NCBI GenBank assembly: GCA_036365455.1
Contig: JAWQUS010000022.1
Coordinates: 496,001 to 560,000, forward strand
From: Macrosoma leucophasiata
Taxonomy: Eukaryota > Arthropoda > Insecta > Lepidoptera > Hedylidae
Length of the DNA stretch: 64,000 nucleotides
Reading direction: 5' to 3'
Part shown: positions 28,740 through 40,137 of the stretch, piece by piece
Numbering within the stretch: the stretch's first letter is position 1
Layout: the number at the start of each line of letters is the position of its first letter
The notes under the pieces: generated by a model
Told to the model about the DNA's origin: nothing
The model's database searches: none
The model's input: the letters and a program-made list of their open reading frames with translations, nothing else
Translations under genes and position numbers: made by a program

Positions 28740-30055
28740 TACAACGCAGTGTAGGGGTACACGGCGTTCATTTCTTTTCCTTTAGAGATCCGGTCCCCTA
28801 AAAACGGGATGTTTATTTTTGTATTAAGGTACTGATAAGAACGATCATTATGCTGTTTATTTTAAACCTGTACTTGTGCAAATCTGCCGGTGTGTTGATT
28901 CTTGATAAAAGTGGTTTTTACCGTACTTAAACGTTTTTAACTGACAAAAAAATGGAGGTTCGCACATCGACACGTATATATGTATTTTTTTTATATAAGT
29001 CCACGGATTCAGCGTTACAGTAGTTATTCGCTTTAATTTTATATTAATAATTTGACCTATCACAAGCAAAATCTATTATTTCCAAGTGATTAAATGAATT
29101 TTTGAATTTGAATTTTGATAACTTTCTACTGAATTGTCCGATTCTGATAATTCTTTTTTCATTGAAAAGGGCATACCATGAAGTTGGCCTGTTTTCAATT
29201 TTAAAACAAAATTCCAACCTAAAGTGTAGAAATATAGAGAATGATTGTTTGTTCGCTGCCTGATTTCAACGTGGTTATACGCATAACTTTTTTCAGAGTT
29301 GTCCGATTTTGATAATTGTGTATTTTATCGGATAGGGTGTGTGTGTGTCATTTTTTTTTGTAAGCTTAACATATATTATGCCAAAATTATTCGCGCGGCT
29401 ACCTTCCTCATAGACATTGCACGCACATGCGCACTTCAGCTACGCTCATTCAACACCGCGACGCGACGCGGAGAAGCGCTTAGTTATTTTTAAGATACCC
29501 AAATTTTTAAACTCGCTATGTCTTTTGAATGGAGTGTCCGATTAAAATAATTTAAACAGCAATGTAAAGGTATTGAACTACTGATAAATAAAAAGTAATT
29601 TATTTAGATAAGTAAGTATAAATACCATGATATGAATATCGACATCTTAATTTCGTTGCCGATTTAAATAGTTTGTTAAACTATAAAAGTTTTTATATTG
29701 GCGCAACTATAATACTTAGATATACCCTACCGCGGACTTTTCTGTACATAATAATGTGGTCTTCAAAATCGTAGTACATTATTTTGCTCCATCATCAATA
29801 GTAATTGCAGCGCACGCGATTTAAGGTATTTCAATAGTGATTTTTATCGACGGTGGTTTATGTTATTGAAGTTTTCGCAAGGATCCCTATTTTTTTTCAA
29901 AATCGTATCGTTTGTATTATTTCCATTTTTACTAGAGCTTTGTCTTTGAGCTAGAACTTTGTCTACTAGACAGTATTTTGTGAATGTAAAAGAGGTACGA
30001 GAGATGGATGTATGGGTCAAAATATGTAGAGCTCCACTTTGCCTACTCGCAAGAG
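28740..30055. other. No gene recognised
   Basis: AT-rich. The phrases TGTCCGATTCTGATAATTCT and TGTCCGATTTTGATAATTGT recur at 29130 and 29300, so part may be an old repeat. No splice-flanked coding segment. Confidence 0.4.
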
Positions 30056-30057
30056 AC

Positions 30058-30201
30058 TAATGGTGAGATTCACAGACCGCACTTCGACTTTACTTTGAGC
30101 AAAGTATGCTTAGAACTGTCAGAAATGTATGGGTTTTGACAGTTCGAAGTGTACTTTGCTCGAAAGTAAAGTCGTAGTGCGGTCTGTGAATCTTGCCCTT
30201 A
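30058..30201. mobile_element. Fold-back MITE, ~143 bp
   Basis: The left arm GATTCACAGACCGCACTTCG and the complement of the right arm GATTCACAGACCGCACTACG run on through the AGTTCTAAGCATACTTTGCT region almost to the centre. The target duplication is not clear. Confidence 0.75.
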
Positions 30202-30589
30202 GTGTGAAAATACATACTAAATTTCGACATGGACAAACTAGTATGAATGCACTGACTTATTTAGTCTGTGGCACTGTCTAGTTACATTGAGTACTTGCAC
30301 AACAAATTGTATGATGTTATGTACAAAGTAAAATCAAATCTAAACCAATTGTTTAATGTTGATTTTCGTTTGATTTATATTCTTGAGAGTGGATACCACC
30401 ACAAGTGGTTTGATTGCGGCGTAATCAGTTAGTGATGTGCCAGTGTCGATAGTTAAATTGTCGATAGATTTTTATAAGTGGATCATGTTGTGAGATACAC
30501 TTCTAACGTGTGTGATGTGTATCTATTTTATTTGATTGATTATAATAAATATTAAAAGTGAAAATAAAATCTATACATTTTATTACATG

Positions 30590-30640
30590 TATGTATTTTC
30601 ACGTCAAGTCCCTTACGGGGTAGGCAGAGTGGAGCCCCAA
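30590..30640 (-). mobile_element. RTE-like tail stub
   Basis: TATTTTCACGTCAAGTCCCT then ACGGGGTAGGCAGAG; a short remnant of the RTE tail. Confidence 0.4.
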
Positions 30641-30949
30641 ATATAGATAAAGGAGATGTTGCGAGCTCGGCTCTGGTTCGTACACGTCCTCAAAAAATGG
30701 GTAAATTAAAGAAAAATCCGAAAAAAATACAATTAATTTATTCAAGAATATATTTTAGAGTTACAACCACATTTAATTCAAACGATTTTATCATTTTCAA
30801 CTATGTTAAACATGGCGGCGATACAGCCGACACTTGGGATCAATCGATTTTGATAGTATTAGAATATATAACTTTTTTCTCCAAGTACTATATAGTCAAA
30901 ATACAATTTAAAAAATGTCAAAATGACATCGCCCGCCATATTCGCCATT

Positions 30950-31255
30950 TTTTTTTTTTTTTTTTTTTTTTTTATGTAATAAAAGTGGCAAACAAGCATG
31001 CAGTTCACATTGATGTTAAGTGATGACTGCAGCCTATAGACACCCACACAATGACCAGAGGTCAAAATGCAGATGCGCTGCCACTCCTGAGGCCCAAGGT
31101 ATTATGGCCTCTGTGCCTGAAATTACAGGGCCGTACATTACCACCTGACCGGAACACGATAGTGCTGAACACTACCATTTAGCGGCAAGTATATTAGGTA
31201 ATGCGGTGGTGCCTACGCCCGCGAGCTCTGTCACTGGAGCTCTACCACCAGTAGG
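30950..31255 (-). mobile_element. S1 SINE-like repeat, full length
   Basis: The T-run at 30950-30973 is the poly-A tail. All S1 blocks follow to CTCTACCACCAGT. A near-consensus copy. Confidence 0.85.
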
Positions 31256-32604
31256 TTTTAAACTGCAAATAATGTTTTGTAACTGCAAACAAAGCTAAAT
31301 AAGTGAAAATATGCAGTAAAAAACGTTTTTAGATTGATTTTGCCTGTTTAATGATATTGTGTACAATACATGGCCGGAGGTCCATACATTTTTGCAACAT
31401 CTCCTTTGTCGCCTTAATTTGTGGAATCTGTGATCAGTTATTTTAACTATGTATTAGCAGATAGGCTGTTCTAAGCTTATTTGTTTGGACGAACAAGGGT
31501 TTTAGGACACGGGCCCTAACCAGTATGTTGTACATACTTATAACCATCTACTACATATCACACACAACTTGAACGCCGCTTTGAGCATAGGAAGGTGGTG
31601 GATAAAGTGAAGGGGCTTTGCATACTTATTTAAATCGCTATTTCTCTTTGGTGCTCACTTCCCTCTCCTTATAAGTAGAGTATAATTAGAAGATATCGTT
31701 ATCATAAGAGAAGACTAAACACAGCAAGTAGAAGAAGAAAGAGAGAAAGAAAGGAGCATTTATTTTGGTGTAGGAGGATAAAGTTTGTAGATATTTGACT
31801 CAAACTGCTGTATGGTAGATTTTTATCGATCTACACTAAAAATAAGTGTGTGTGTCAGCTCCGATGTACGACGGGAGTTTACTCGGTGTGCGTAAGGGGA
31901 TCGCCTAGTGTGCGGCCGAGTCGTAGTGCTCGCGGAAGAATGGCGCGTAACCACAGAGTACCTTCGCATATGTATATGAAACGCGTCAGGCCTTAGCTTT
32001 TGTTTCTCTTAATTTTGCTCCTCATAAAATTGCCGTACCGTGCCTTATAACTCAAATCGCTTCTTAAGGAGTAAACTCCAAAAGTATCCCACATCGATAC
32101 AAGATTATCGATATCGAAACATGTCACATCCCTATAAACCTCATTTGACCGCGAATCAACGTAGTCTGCTCAGTACAACCGCGTGATTACGACACAGCGC
32201 GCGGAATCTAGCGAAAGTTGTTCGAAATTCGAAAATTAAAAATAAATCGCGCGAAACTGAACCGAGTGCAAAGATTTAAAAAAAAGTTTCTTTTTAATTT
32301 GAGTGATCAAGTTCCGGCTGTCAAAGTCAATTTTGGCGGTAAAGGAGCTTTTTTTTGTGAAAGTGTGTTAAGGAAATTCGTGGTTTGTGCCTTATGATTG
32401 TTTTGGTTTTTAAGTGATGTAGAGATAAAAAATAGTGAGTTACTATGACTATTTACTTAGGTATTATATTATCATATTATCCAGGTGTGAACACATACAT
32501 GATGATTTCATAATTGAATTATACCTAATAATACTTAGGAACGTCAGGAACTTAAATAATGTATAGTGGCAGAATAATTTAAGATCCTGTAATATTATTC
32601 TATC
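31256..32604. other. Mostly single-copy stretch, no coding exon
   Basis: No inverted-repeat element or ORF of interest. The part 32170-32431 has the look of an untranslated leader (see the separate entry). Confidence 0.4.
32170..32431 (+). promoter_or_regulatory. Possible 5' untranslated first exon
   Basis: CTCAGTAC near 32170 resembles the arthropod initiator TCAGT. About 260 bp of repeat-free, GC-moderate sequence with AAAGTGTGTT-type leader text ends at a good donor AATA/GTGAGT. The next start-codon exon on this strand with a splice acceptor is at 40138. The link is inference only. Confidence 0.25.
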
Positions 32605-32760
32605 TATACATATTAAAAAACAAAGGCCTCCGCGGCGTCTGTCTGTCTGTCTGTTTATTCACAATAATCAATAAACTCAAAGCCTACTGCACGGATTTTC
32701 ATGTGGTTTTCACCAATAAATAGAGTGATTCACGAGAAAGGTTTTTGAGTATAATTTGTT
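32605..32760 (+). repeat. E1 repeat fragment
   Basis: CGGCGTCTGTCTGTCTGTCT then CTACTGCACGGATTTTCATG, common in this repeat type. Confidence 0.45.
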
Positions 32761-32999
32761 AAAGTTGTGTGTAATTTGATTGGAATATAACGATAAATGT
32801 TGGAGGTGTGGCAAAAATCAAGCCGCCTGGGAGCTTTTATTGAAAACGCTGCCTAAACCTTTTGAGATACCTATAACGAAACATTGTATGGTGGAATAGA
32901 TATTTCCTCTTTGCTAGATCTTCAAAATACTGGGGGGTTTGAGAAGACCATTTTTCGATTCTAAGAATCATTTTTGGAATATTAAGCCTTAAGGCTAAG

Positions 33000-33400
33000 C
33001 CTTAAGAGGCAATTTTCGTAATACTAGAGTGTCCCCCTCCTTGTCAGCAACCCCTTTTTTAGGACAGTAGAGGCCTTCAAATTCGTAAACTTATTAAGCC
33101 TATAAGTAAGTCCCATTTTCGTCAGAGTTTACCTTCCTCTCACCCTGTCAATGCCCCTTTTTTAGGACAGTAGAGGCCTTCAAATTCGTGGACTTATTAA
33201 GCCTAAGAGTACCAATTTTCGTAAAAGTCCACTTTTCCCCCACCCTGTCAATACCCCTGTTTTAGGACAGTAGAGGTCTTCAAATTCGTGGACTTATTAA
33301 GCCTAAGAGTACCAATTTTCGTAAGAGTCCACTGTTCCCTCACCCTGTCTTTAGAACAGTAAATGCCTTCAAATTCGTGCACTTATTAACTTTCAAAAGA
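33000..33400. repeat. Tandem repeat, ~100-bp unit, about four copies
   Basis: Unit starts with AGGACAGTAGAGG at 33061, 33164, 33264 and (AGAACAGTAAATG) 33353. Each unit includes TTCAAATTCGTGGACTTATT and CACCCTGTCAAT. Units 2 and 3 carry GTGGACTTA and TAAGAGTCCAC-like inverted pairs. Confidence 0.85.
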
Positions 33401-33670
33401 TAACATGTATCTGACCTGGTTTCAATAAATAAGTAAAAGATTACTTTACCAGTAATTTCAATGCGAACCATGTATCATTGCGATTTGACAGATTATCAGA
33501 TCAGTGTTTATCGGATAAGTGTCAATAATTTGATTGCCATATCTTGTGGCGTGAAGGCCTTTTATTTAAGATGTTGAAAAACTTATATATTAACTATTTC
33601 CTCATCATAAAATCAATCATATCTCTAACAACGCCTTTTTCTATGTTAAGTATGAATAATAAGTAACTAA

Positions 33671-34110
33671 TTTGTTTGAAATTAAAACTGGTGTTCCTCA
33701 GGGCAGTGTAATGGGCCCTGTTTTATATCTAATATACACACCTATGATTTGCCAACAACAGAGGATGTCCTTATAGGGACATTGGCTGATGATACAGCTC
33801 TTAGGGGGCGTCCATTAATTACGTGAGATTTTTAAGGGGCGGAGTTGGAGAAGGTAGTGGGGGTGGGCAAATATTACGTTAAAAAAAATCCAGATCATTG
33901 AATCCAGATTGTACATTTTAATCTTAAGCGTAGCCACATTATCAAAAATCTCACGTGAGATTGGGGGATGGGGGAGGGGGTCAAATAAAATCTCACGACA
34001 TCTCACCAGGGGGGGAGGGAGGGATAGAAAATTAAGAAAACACCTCACGTAATTTATGGACGCTTCCTTATTGCAATCTACAAAAATCCAGTGACAAGGA
34101 AAGTTTTATT
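33671..34110 (+). pseudogene. Jockey-like reverse transcriptase fragment, split by a MITE
   Basis: 33671-33803 encodes FEIKTGVPQGSVMGPVLYLI and the start of the catalytic box, then out of frame GTLADDTAL. 34068-34110 continues with the codons for IYKNPVT. It is the same family as 22459-23846, and only this small piece remains. Confidence 0.75.
33804..34067. mobile_element. Harbinger/PIF-type MITE
   Basis: The ends GGGGGCGTCCATTAATTACG and GGAAGCGTCCATAAATTACG (complement) are flanked by the 3-bp duplication TTA (33801-33803, 34068-34070). Removing it and one TTA restores the Jockey text. 264 bp, non-coding. Confidence 0.85.
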
Positions 34111-34717
34111 GATGTTTATGCGTCGAAATAAGAAATATTTTAAACGGCGTAGTAAGACAATATTGAACAAGTAGAGGCTCACATTACAAAAGTATCTTAG
34201 CTATTGATTAACAATACAGACAATAAATTTTATTGCTTTGAAAATACGAATAGGGGATTTCCCGAGGTGTCTGTACAGGACTCCACTCGGGGAAATAACG
34301 TAGTCGAGAACAATTTAAGATTCAAATTGGTTTTTTCGAAAAAGCTGGTAAATGTCTACGGTTATAAAGCTATAAATAAAAATGGAGACAACACAGAGAC
34401 ACAGAGTATTTTTTTTTATTAGACGAGGCAGTTTGGGCACATTTGAAATAAATAGTATAAAAACTCCTTGTCTATGAAGGCAATACAAGTGTGAAGATAT
34501 TTTTTTTTAATTATCAACAGATAGAATCAATGATTGCAGTAATGTAACATGTCGATTATCGATTCGATAATTGATAGTACGATGTAGATGTACGAGCGAT
34601 AATCTTAAGCGAAAAGCGAATTTACTTATGCGTAAATTAATCAATATGATCTTTAGGCCTATGCGCACCTGATTATTGTTTGTTAAGTCATACTTAACTC
34701 ATAATTACAATACCCTT
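34111..34717. other. No gene recognised
   Basis: AT-rich; the open frame at 34204-34422 has no supporting features. Confidence 0.4.
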
Positions 34718-34845
34718 TTGACGTGACAACGTCTTAAATTAGGTTGCGGCTCGGAGTCACTCATGAAAAAGTGTAACGCCCGGTAACGTAACGACGAGTC
34801 ACCGAATGCCTTTCTACCGAGAAAAAGACGTTGTCACGTAAAATC
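34718..34845. mobile_element. TIR element with GACGTGACAACGTCTT ends
   Basis: TGACGTGACAACGTCTT at 34719 mirrors AAAGACGTTGTCACGT ending at ~34840. ~125 bp, non-coding. An antisense S1 follows after ~30 bp. Confidence 0.6.
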
Positions 34846-34879
34846 TTCGTCCGTGAAACCGACTTTACAGGCAACCAGT

Positions 34880-35130
34880 TTTTTATGACAAAGAAGTGGC
34901 AAACAAGCATGCAGTTCACATTGATGTTAAGTAACGATTGCAGCCTATAGACACCCACACAAAAACCAAGTTCAAAATGCAGATGCGTTACCACTCCTGA
35001 GGCCTAAGATGTTATGTCTCTGTGCCGGAAATTTCACTGCCGTACATTATCACCTGTCCGGAACACGATAGTGCTGAACACTACCACTAAGCGGCAAGTA
35101 TATAAGGTAATGCGGTGGTACCACCAGTAA
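34880..35130 (-). mobile_element. S1 copy, 5' end shortened
   Basis: The antisense S1 from ATGACAAAGAAGTGGCAAAC to GCGGTGGTACCACCAGTA. The usual CCTACGCCCGCGAGCTC block is deleted. Confidence 0.75.
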
Positions 35131-35478
35131 AATTATGTGTTGACCATCAAATTTTGCCGTCACTAATGACTCATTTGGAAATTACGTAGCTCATAAGGAA
35201 AGAGACAAGGAAATAGGTAATTATAATATATTGCAATTATTTGCCACATTGTTATTATTATGTTAATATTGTATTTATATTGAGATCATCGCATTTTTTC
35301 TTTATTTTTCATTTTAACGAAGGAATATTTTATTGGCAGAAAATAACATTAATACTTAAGACTGCATTTAAATGCAGGTTAACATGACTTTCAGTCAACC
35401 GAAAAGTAACGCCATGTGTCAAACTTGATGTGGCAGGTCTTTTTACAGCAAAAAAAACCCAGCAAATCGGCATTTTTT

Positions 35479-35655
35479 CTGGTGGTAGAGCCTGTAATTT
35501 CCGGCACAGAGGCATAACACCTTAGGCCTCAGGAGTGGTAACGCATCTGCATTTGCACCTTGGTCTTTGTGTGAGTGTCTATAGGCTGCAGTCATCACTT
35601 TACATCATTGTGAACTGCATGCTTGTATAGGTACCTACCAATTACTATACATTAA
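35479..35655 (+). mobile_element. S1 copy with large internal deletion
   Basis: The first 13 bp CTGGTGGTAGAGC join directly to CTGTAATTTCCGGCACAGAG, then the normal S1 3' part. About 110 bp is missing. Confidence 0.7.
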
Positions 35656-35734
35656 AAAAAAATTAGTACGTCAGTTCAGTCGCACAACTAGATTAAGTCT
35701 AATGAGCAGTCCGGCTGCAACTAGGTTTTGTTAC

Positions 35735-36260
35735 ACGCATAAGACCACTTGGGCTTGTAAGTAGTTTGACAGAGGGGAAAGCCTGCATATGGCTACACCC
35801 CTCCGATTGGAATAGTTTGATCGAATATCTAGTATTGCGGTCGGTCGGTAGTAAAAATGATAACGTGGGATAAGTAGCAGCGTCCCGCGATGCAATTTAA
35901 AGATTGGCCCCGCCAAACAGACAGACAGACAGACAGACAAAAATTGAAAAAAGTGTTGTTTTGGTACATATGTACCGTGTATACAATACATACATATGCA
36001 TTTAATAAAAAGAGGTTATTTTAATATTGCAAACAGCCGCTCCAATTTTATTTATTTATTTGTATAGATGACAGGAAAACCTAGGTAGATAAATATATGT
36101 AGTCTATGGTAATTTGAGGTTAACAAACAAAAAAAACATATCCAAATCGGTACAGGCGTTCTCAAATTATCGGTGAACTTATATATTATGAAAAAAAAAA
36201 GATTCCGACGAATTGATAACCTTTTCCTTTTTTCGAAGTCGGTTAAAAAAGAAACAAATT
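35735..36260 (-). repeat. M9 scrap followed by E1 copy
   Basis: 35740-35815 holds M9 interior text (GACAGAGGGGAAAGCCTGCA). 35885-36075 is E1 with CAGACAGACAGACAGACA and ATACATACATATGCATTTAA. 36205-36250 has the common CTTTTTTCGAAGTCGGTTAA motif. Confidence 0.5.
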
Positions 36261-36436
36261 TTAGGTCTCAGTCAACCCTGTGTAGGCGAGTCTGACTCGC
36301 ACTTGGCTGTACTTGCCCTATGATAATGGCGCCAAAAAAATAAAATCGAATGATATGCGCGATGCTTATCAACATTAATTCAATTAACACAGATAGAGCG
36401 GCTTATTGGTTTTTAATATAAGATGTCTGATTTTTT

Positions 36437-36800
36437 TTGAAGCGCGTATGTTCGGCGACGCCTGTAGATCGTAAGTATAAGCGAACTACTCAATGAAGCG
36501 ATACGGGCGCGGTTGGGTGTGCGATAGGTGACCGCTAGTGGCGCGTTAAATGCGCGTTTCCGTGCTTCGGAGGGCACCTTATGCCGTCGGTCGGTTCCTA
36601 TCGATAGATAGCAATCGTCAAACCTTGTCGGAGGCCTTATGGGCGGTTCGAAAACATCCGACAGCGGGTTGGCCACTAACCCGTATCTCCACCAACCCGC
36701 AGTGGATCAGCGTGGTGGAGTAAGCTCCAGACCTCCCCCCAAAAAGGGGAGATGTTCGTGCCCAGCAGTGGGACGTATAAAGGGTTGCCATTATTATTTA
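36437..36800 (+). mobile_element. S2 repeat copy
   Basis: The sense-strand S2 through AAAACATCCGACAGCGGGTT to GGTTGCCATTATTATTTATT. Confidence 0.75.
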
Positions 36801-36965
36801 TTAAGCGACTTTGAGACCCATTGTACATTACAAAATATTGTTGATATCATATCGGATTATGTTTCATTTCATATCAGTCATCGATATTATCAAAGTGGTT
36901 TGGAATTCAACAGGAAAATAAGATTACGCCATGTTCTATTGGTCCATTAGAGCGTAGGATCGTGG

Positions 36966-37040
36966 CTTTTTTTTACATAATGAAGGTGGCAAACAAATAT
37001 GCAGTTCACATTGATGTCAAGTGATGACTGCCTCATTATC
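36966..37040 (-). mobile_element. S1 3'-end fragment
   Basis: T-run, ACATAATGAAGGTGGCAAAC, GATGTCAAGTGATGACTGC. Confidence 0.6.
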
Positions 37041-37139
37041 TTGAATCTATTTTCCGGTTAGACAGTAATGTACGACCCCGGAATAACTATCACAGAGACA
37101 AAAAAAATAAGGTCTCAGGGGTGGCACCGCATCTGCAGT

Positions 37140-37195
37140 CCGAGCAACACGGGCCATCGGCTGCGGCGGACTGGAGGGGAGTAGCCATATTCAAG
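37140..37195. mobile_element. M9 left-end scrap
   Basis: GAGCAACACGGGCCATCGGC then GGAGGGGAGTAGCCATAT. Confidence 0.6.
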
Positions 37196-37384
37196 TACAT
37201 TATTCAAACCTAAAAACAACGGAACCCTTAACTGCGCGGGGCCTTACCGGTTTTTTCTATCTTATTTTCTTCCATGTTAAATTTTATGAATTCATGTGTC
37301 TGTCTCTTTTTACTGTCGATTTTTCATTTCACAGACAATAACAACGATGCAAAAAAAGTTATTACGTTAAATACATTGCCTATA

Positions 37385-37735
37385 TAATAGCAACCCATTA
37401 TACGTCCCACTGCTGGGCACGAGTCTCTCCCGTTTTTTGGGGGCAGGCCTGGACTTACTCCACAACGCTGCTCCAATGCGGATGGTTGGTGGGCGGGTTA
37501 GTGGCCAACCCGCTGTCGGATGTTTTCAAACCGCCCATAAGGCCTCCGACAAGGTTTTAACGACTGCTATCTATCGATATATCAACCGGGACCGACAGCT
37601 TAACGTGCCCTCCGAAGCACGGAAATGCGCATTTAATTTGCCTCTAGGACCCATCACCCATCACAGCGCCCGTAGTGCATAACCGAGTAGATCGCTTACG
37701 ATCTATACCAGCCGCCGGGCCATGCGCGCTTCTAA
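37385..37735 (-). mobile_element. S2 repeat copy
   Basis: The antisense S2 from ATAGCAACCCATTATACGTC to GGGCCATGCGCGCTTCTA. Confidence 0.75.
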
Positions 37736-38296
37736 AAATTATTAATATTAGTAAAAGTTATCAAATTGCCTATGGAACTCTAAAAATTAACAATGAAGGT
37801 AGACGTCTATAGATATGATCTTATTGTTTATAAAACACTATAATTGTTCTAACGGTGATTTAAAACATAAGTACGTGATATTAATGTTTACACTATACAA
37901 TGTAGATCAATGATACACGTATGACTGTTATGGATGTCTGTACATCTATATTTGGTTTGTGTATTTGTACTAGATACCAACTATGTCTTATATATTATTG
38001 TATGTTCTCTAGAATCTCTAGTGATGGGCCGATTGTTATTTGAACCGAATACGTAACTCGGAGTCAAATTACTCAGTCAAAGGTTTAAGAAATTTAAGAA
38101 AAAATGGAAAGGAAAATTTGCTATATTATTTATTCCAACAAGCTTTTTTATAAGTAGGTATAATGCCGCTACCGAGCTGGCTGGCCGCTTCTGTCTTAAA
38201 TTATTGTTGTACCATGATGGTCCAAGACGATGCTCTTATCTGTGTCAGGGAACGCCGCGGCGCCCCTACACTATAAGGCAAGGAATATGTTCTACT
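37736..38296. other. No gene recognised
   Basis: AT-rich, no exon-like segment. AAAAAATGGAAAGGAAAATT near 38100 resembles an S3 scrap. Confidence 0.4.
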
Positions 38297-38585
38297 GGTG
38301 GTAGAACTCCAGTGACGGAGCTCGCGGGCGTAGGCACCACCGCATTACCTAATATACTTGCCGCTAAATGGTAGTGTTCAATACTATCGTGTTTCGGTCA
38401 GGTGGTAATGTACGGCCCCGTAAGTTCCGGCACAGAGGCATAAGACCTTAGGCCTCAGGAGTGGTAACGCATCTGCATTTTGACCTTGGTCTTTTCTGTG
38501 GGTGTCTATAGGCTGTAGTCATCACTTAACATCAATGTGAACTGCATGCTTGTTTACCACTTCCATTACATAAAAAAAAAAAAAA
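38297..38585 (+). mobile_element. S1 SINE-like repeat, full length
   Basis: CTGGTGGTAGAACTCCAGTG to CCATTACATAAAAAAAAAAA. Confidence 0.85.
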
Positions 38586-38795
38586 TGTAATAATACTACG
38601 TATAGAATGGACACTTCGACGTCCCGCCCGATTTGCCCGCATCAATCAACCCCTTCCCCTCTTATGGGCGACGGTTGGTATTTTCTACGTGCTACGCACA
38701 CAGGTGCACGTGTAAATACACGCCACTGATTGATGTCTGTGTAATAGAGACCAAATTAGGCGTTTGTGTGGAAATTCGGCGGAGTGTGGAAATTG
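38585..38795 (+). repeat. D1 repeat
   Basis: It starts within the S1 poly-A with ATGTAATAATACTACGTATA and ends GGAAATTCGGCGGAGTGTG. Confidence 0.65.
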
Positions 38796-38809
38796 GCACT
38801 CTATAAGTC

Positions 38810-39118
38810 ACGAAGAGTTAACTAAAGCGAAAAATGATTTTTAGCACACCCTAACATTTTTGAAACACCTATCCAACAATATCCTACACTTTAAGGAAAA
38901 CGAAAAATTAAAAAAAATATCCGTGTAGGGAAAGTACTCTAAAAAATGTAATTTTCATGGTTTTATTCTACCACTTTGTCGGCGTGATTCAGGTGTATAC
39001 TTGTGTCCAATTTCAAGCTTCTAGTACCAATATTTTTTGCGCTGAACCGCGGACGGACAGACAGACGAACGGACATGGCGGAACAATAAGAGTTCCTTGT
39101 TTACTACGGAACCCTAAA
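38810..39118 (+). repeat. F1 repeat
   Basis: ACACCCTAACATTTTTGAAA at the left and GTTTACTACGGAACCCTAAA at the right, with GACGGACAGACAGACGAACG inside. A longer relative of 60060-60392. Confidence 0.6.
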
Positions 39119-39419
39119 ATGACGTGAAGTTACGTTTTTTTTAAGTAATGTACAAGTGTAACAGTAACAACTCAACGTTAGTTATATCGTGATTCGTAAC
39201 GACTTTCTCCTAGTTTCCGACGCCTGCCTCCGTTGCGATGCGAATAGCTCGAGTTTGCGCAATCGATTCGCTTGGTTTGAATCGATTATATCATCGATTA
39301 GATATTTTTATTTAATAATTATCGATATTTTTTGTTACGCTGTTGGTTGAGGTCTAGACTAAAAGTTCGAGGGCGAAGCCGCATTTATAAAGGATATCAC
39401 TAGTAAAATTTATGAAATT

Positions 39420-39684
39420 ACTTAACCCATCTTTTATATATATAAAAAGCAATTGCTGTTCGTTAGTCTCGCTGAAACTCGAGAACGGTTCGATTGATTT
39501 GAATGAGTTTTGGAAGTCCAGGGAAGGTTTGAAAGGTAAGAAAATATGTAGATATTGAAGGGAAATAGTGAAAACCACAATTTCATTTTTCCATACAAAT
39601 AGTCCGTAGCTATCAAACCTTTGACACATTATTTGTTTCTGAGGCAATACGAAGTTTGCCGGGTCAGCTAGTTTATATAATATT
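39420..39684 (-). repeat. E1-related repeat
   Basis: TATATATAAAAAGCAATTGC, AACTCGAGAACGGTTCGATT and TTTGTTTCTGAGGCAATACG are shared in part with 50140-50240. Confidence 0.5.
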
Positions 39685-40062
39685 AACTAGCGGCCCGCCC
39701 CGGCTTCGCCCGCGCTGCTCTGCTCCTATTAGTCATAGCGTAATGTAAGCTATCCTATCTCTCAAGTTGGATCGAACTGCACATGGTGTGCGAATTTTAT
39801 TATAATCGGTTAAGTGGTTTAGGAGTCCATTGAGGACAAACATTGTGACACGAGATTGATATATATTAAGATTACTAGCGGCCCGCCCCGGCTTCGCCCG
39901 CGCTGCTCTGCTCCTATTAGTCATAGCGTAATGTAAGCTATCCTATCTCTCAAGTTGGATCGAACTGCACATGGTGTGCGAATTTTATTATAATCGGTTA
40001 AGTGGTTTAGGAGTCCATTGAGGACAAACATTGTGACACGAGATTTATATATATTAAGATTA
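39685..40062 (+). repeat. Tandem duplication of an E1 repeat, 188-bp period
   Basis: 39685-39872 and 39873-40062 are the same sequence with about one difference (GAGATTGATAT versus GAGATTTATAT). Each begins ACTAGCGGCCCGCCCCGGCT and ends ATATATTAAGATTA. Confidence 0.85.
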
Positions 40063-40137
40063 AGATAAGATATTATTAAGATAAGATTAAGATAAGATGT
40101 CCATATTCGAATATACTCTAATACCTATCTACTTCAG

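Noticed and set aside
33000..33400. A CRISPR-like array
   Set aside because: The units are contiguous ~100-bp repeats without unique spacers, and the DNA is eukaryotic.
36639..36950. ORFs across S2 repeats (also 10787-11099, 14521-14811, 37437-37682)
   Set aside because: The same frames recur wherever S2 occurs, with stops at varied places; they reflect repeat composition, not a protein.
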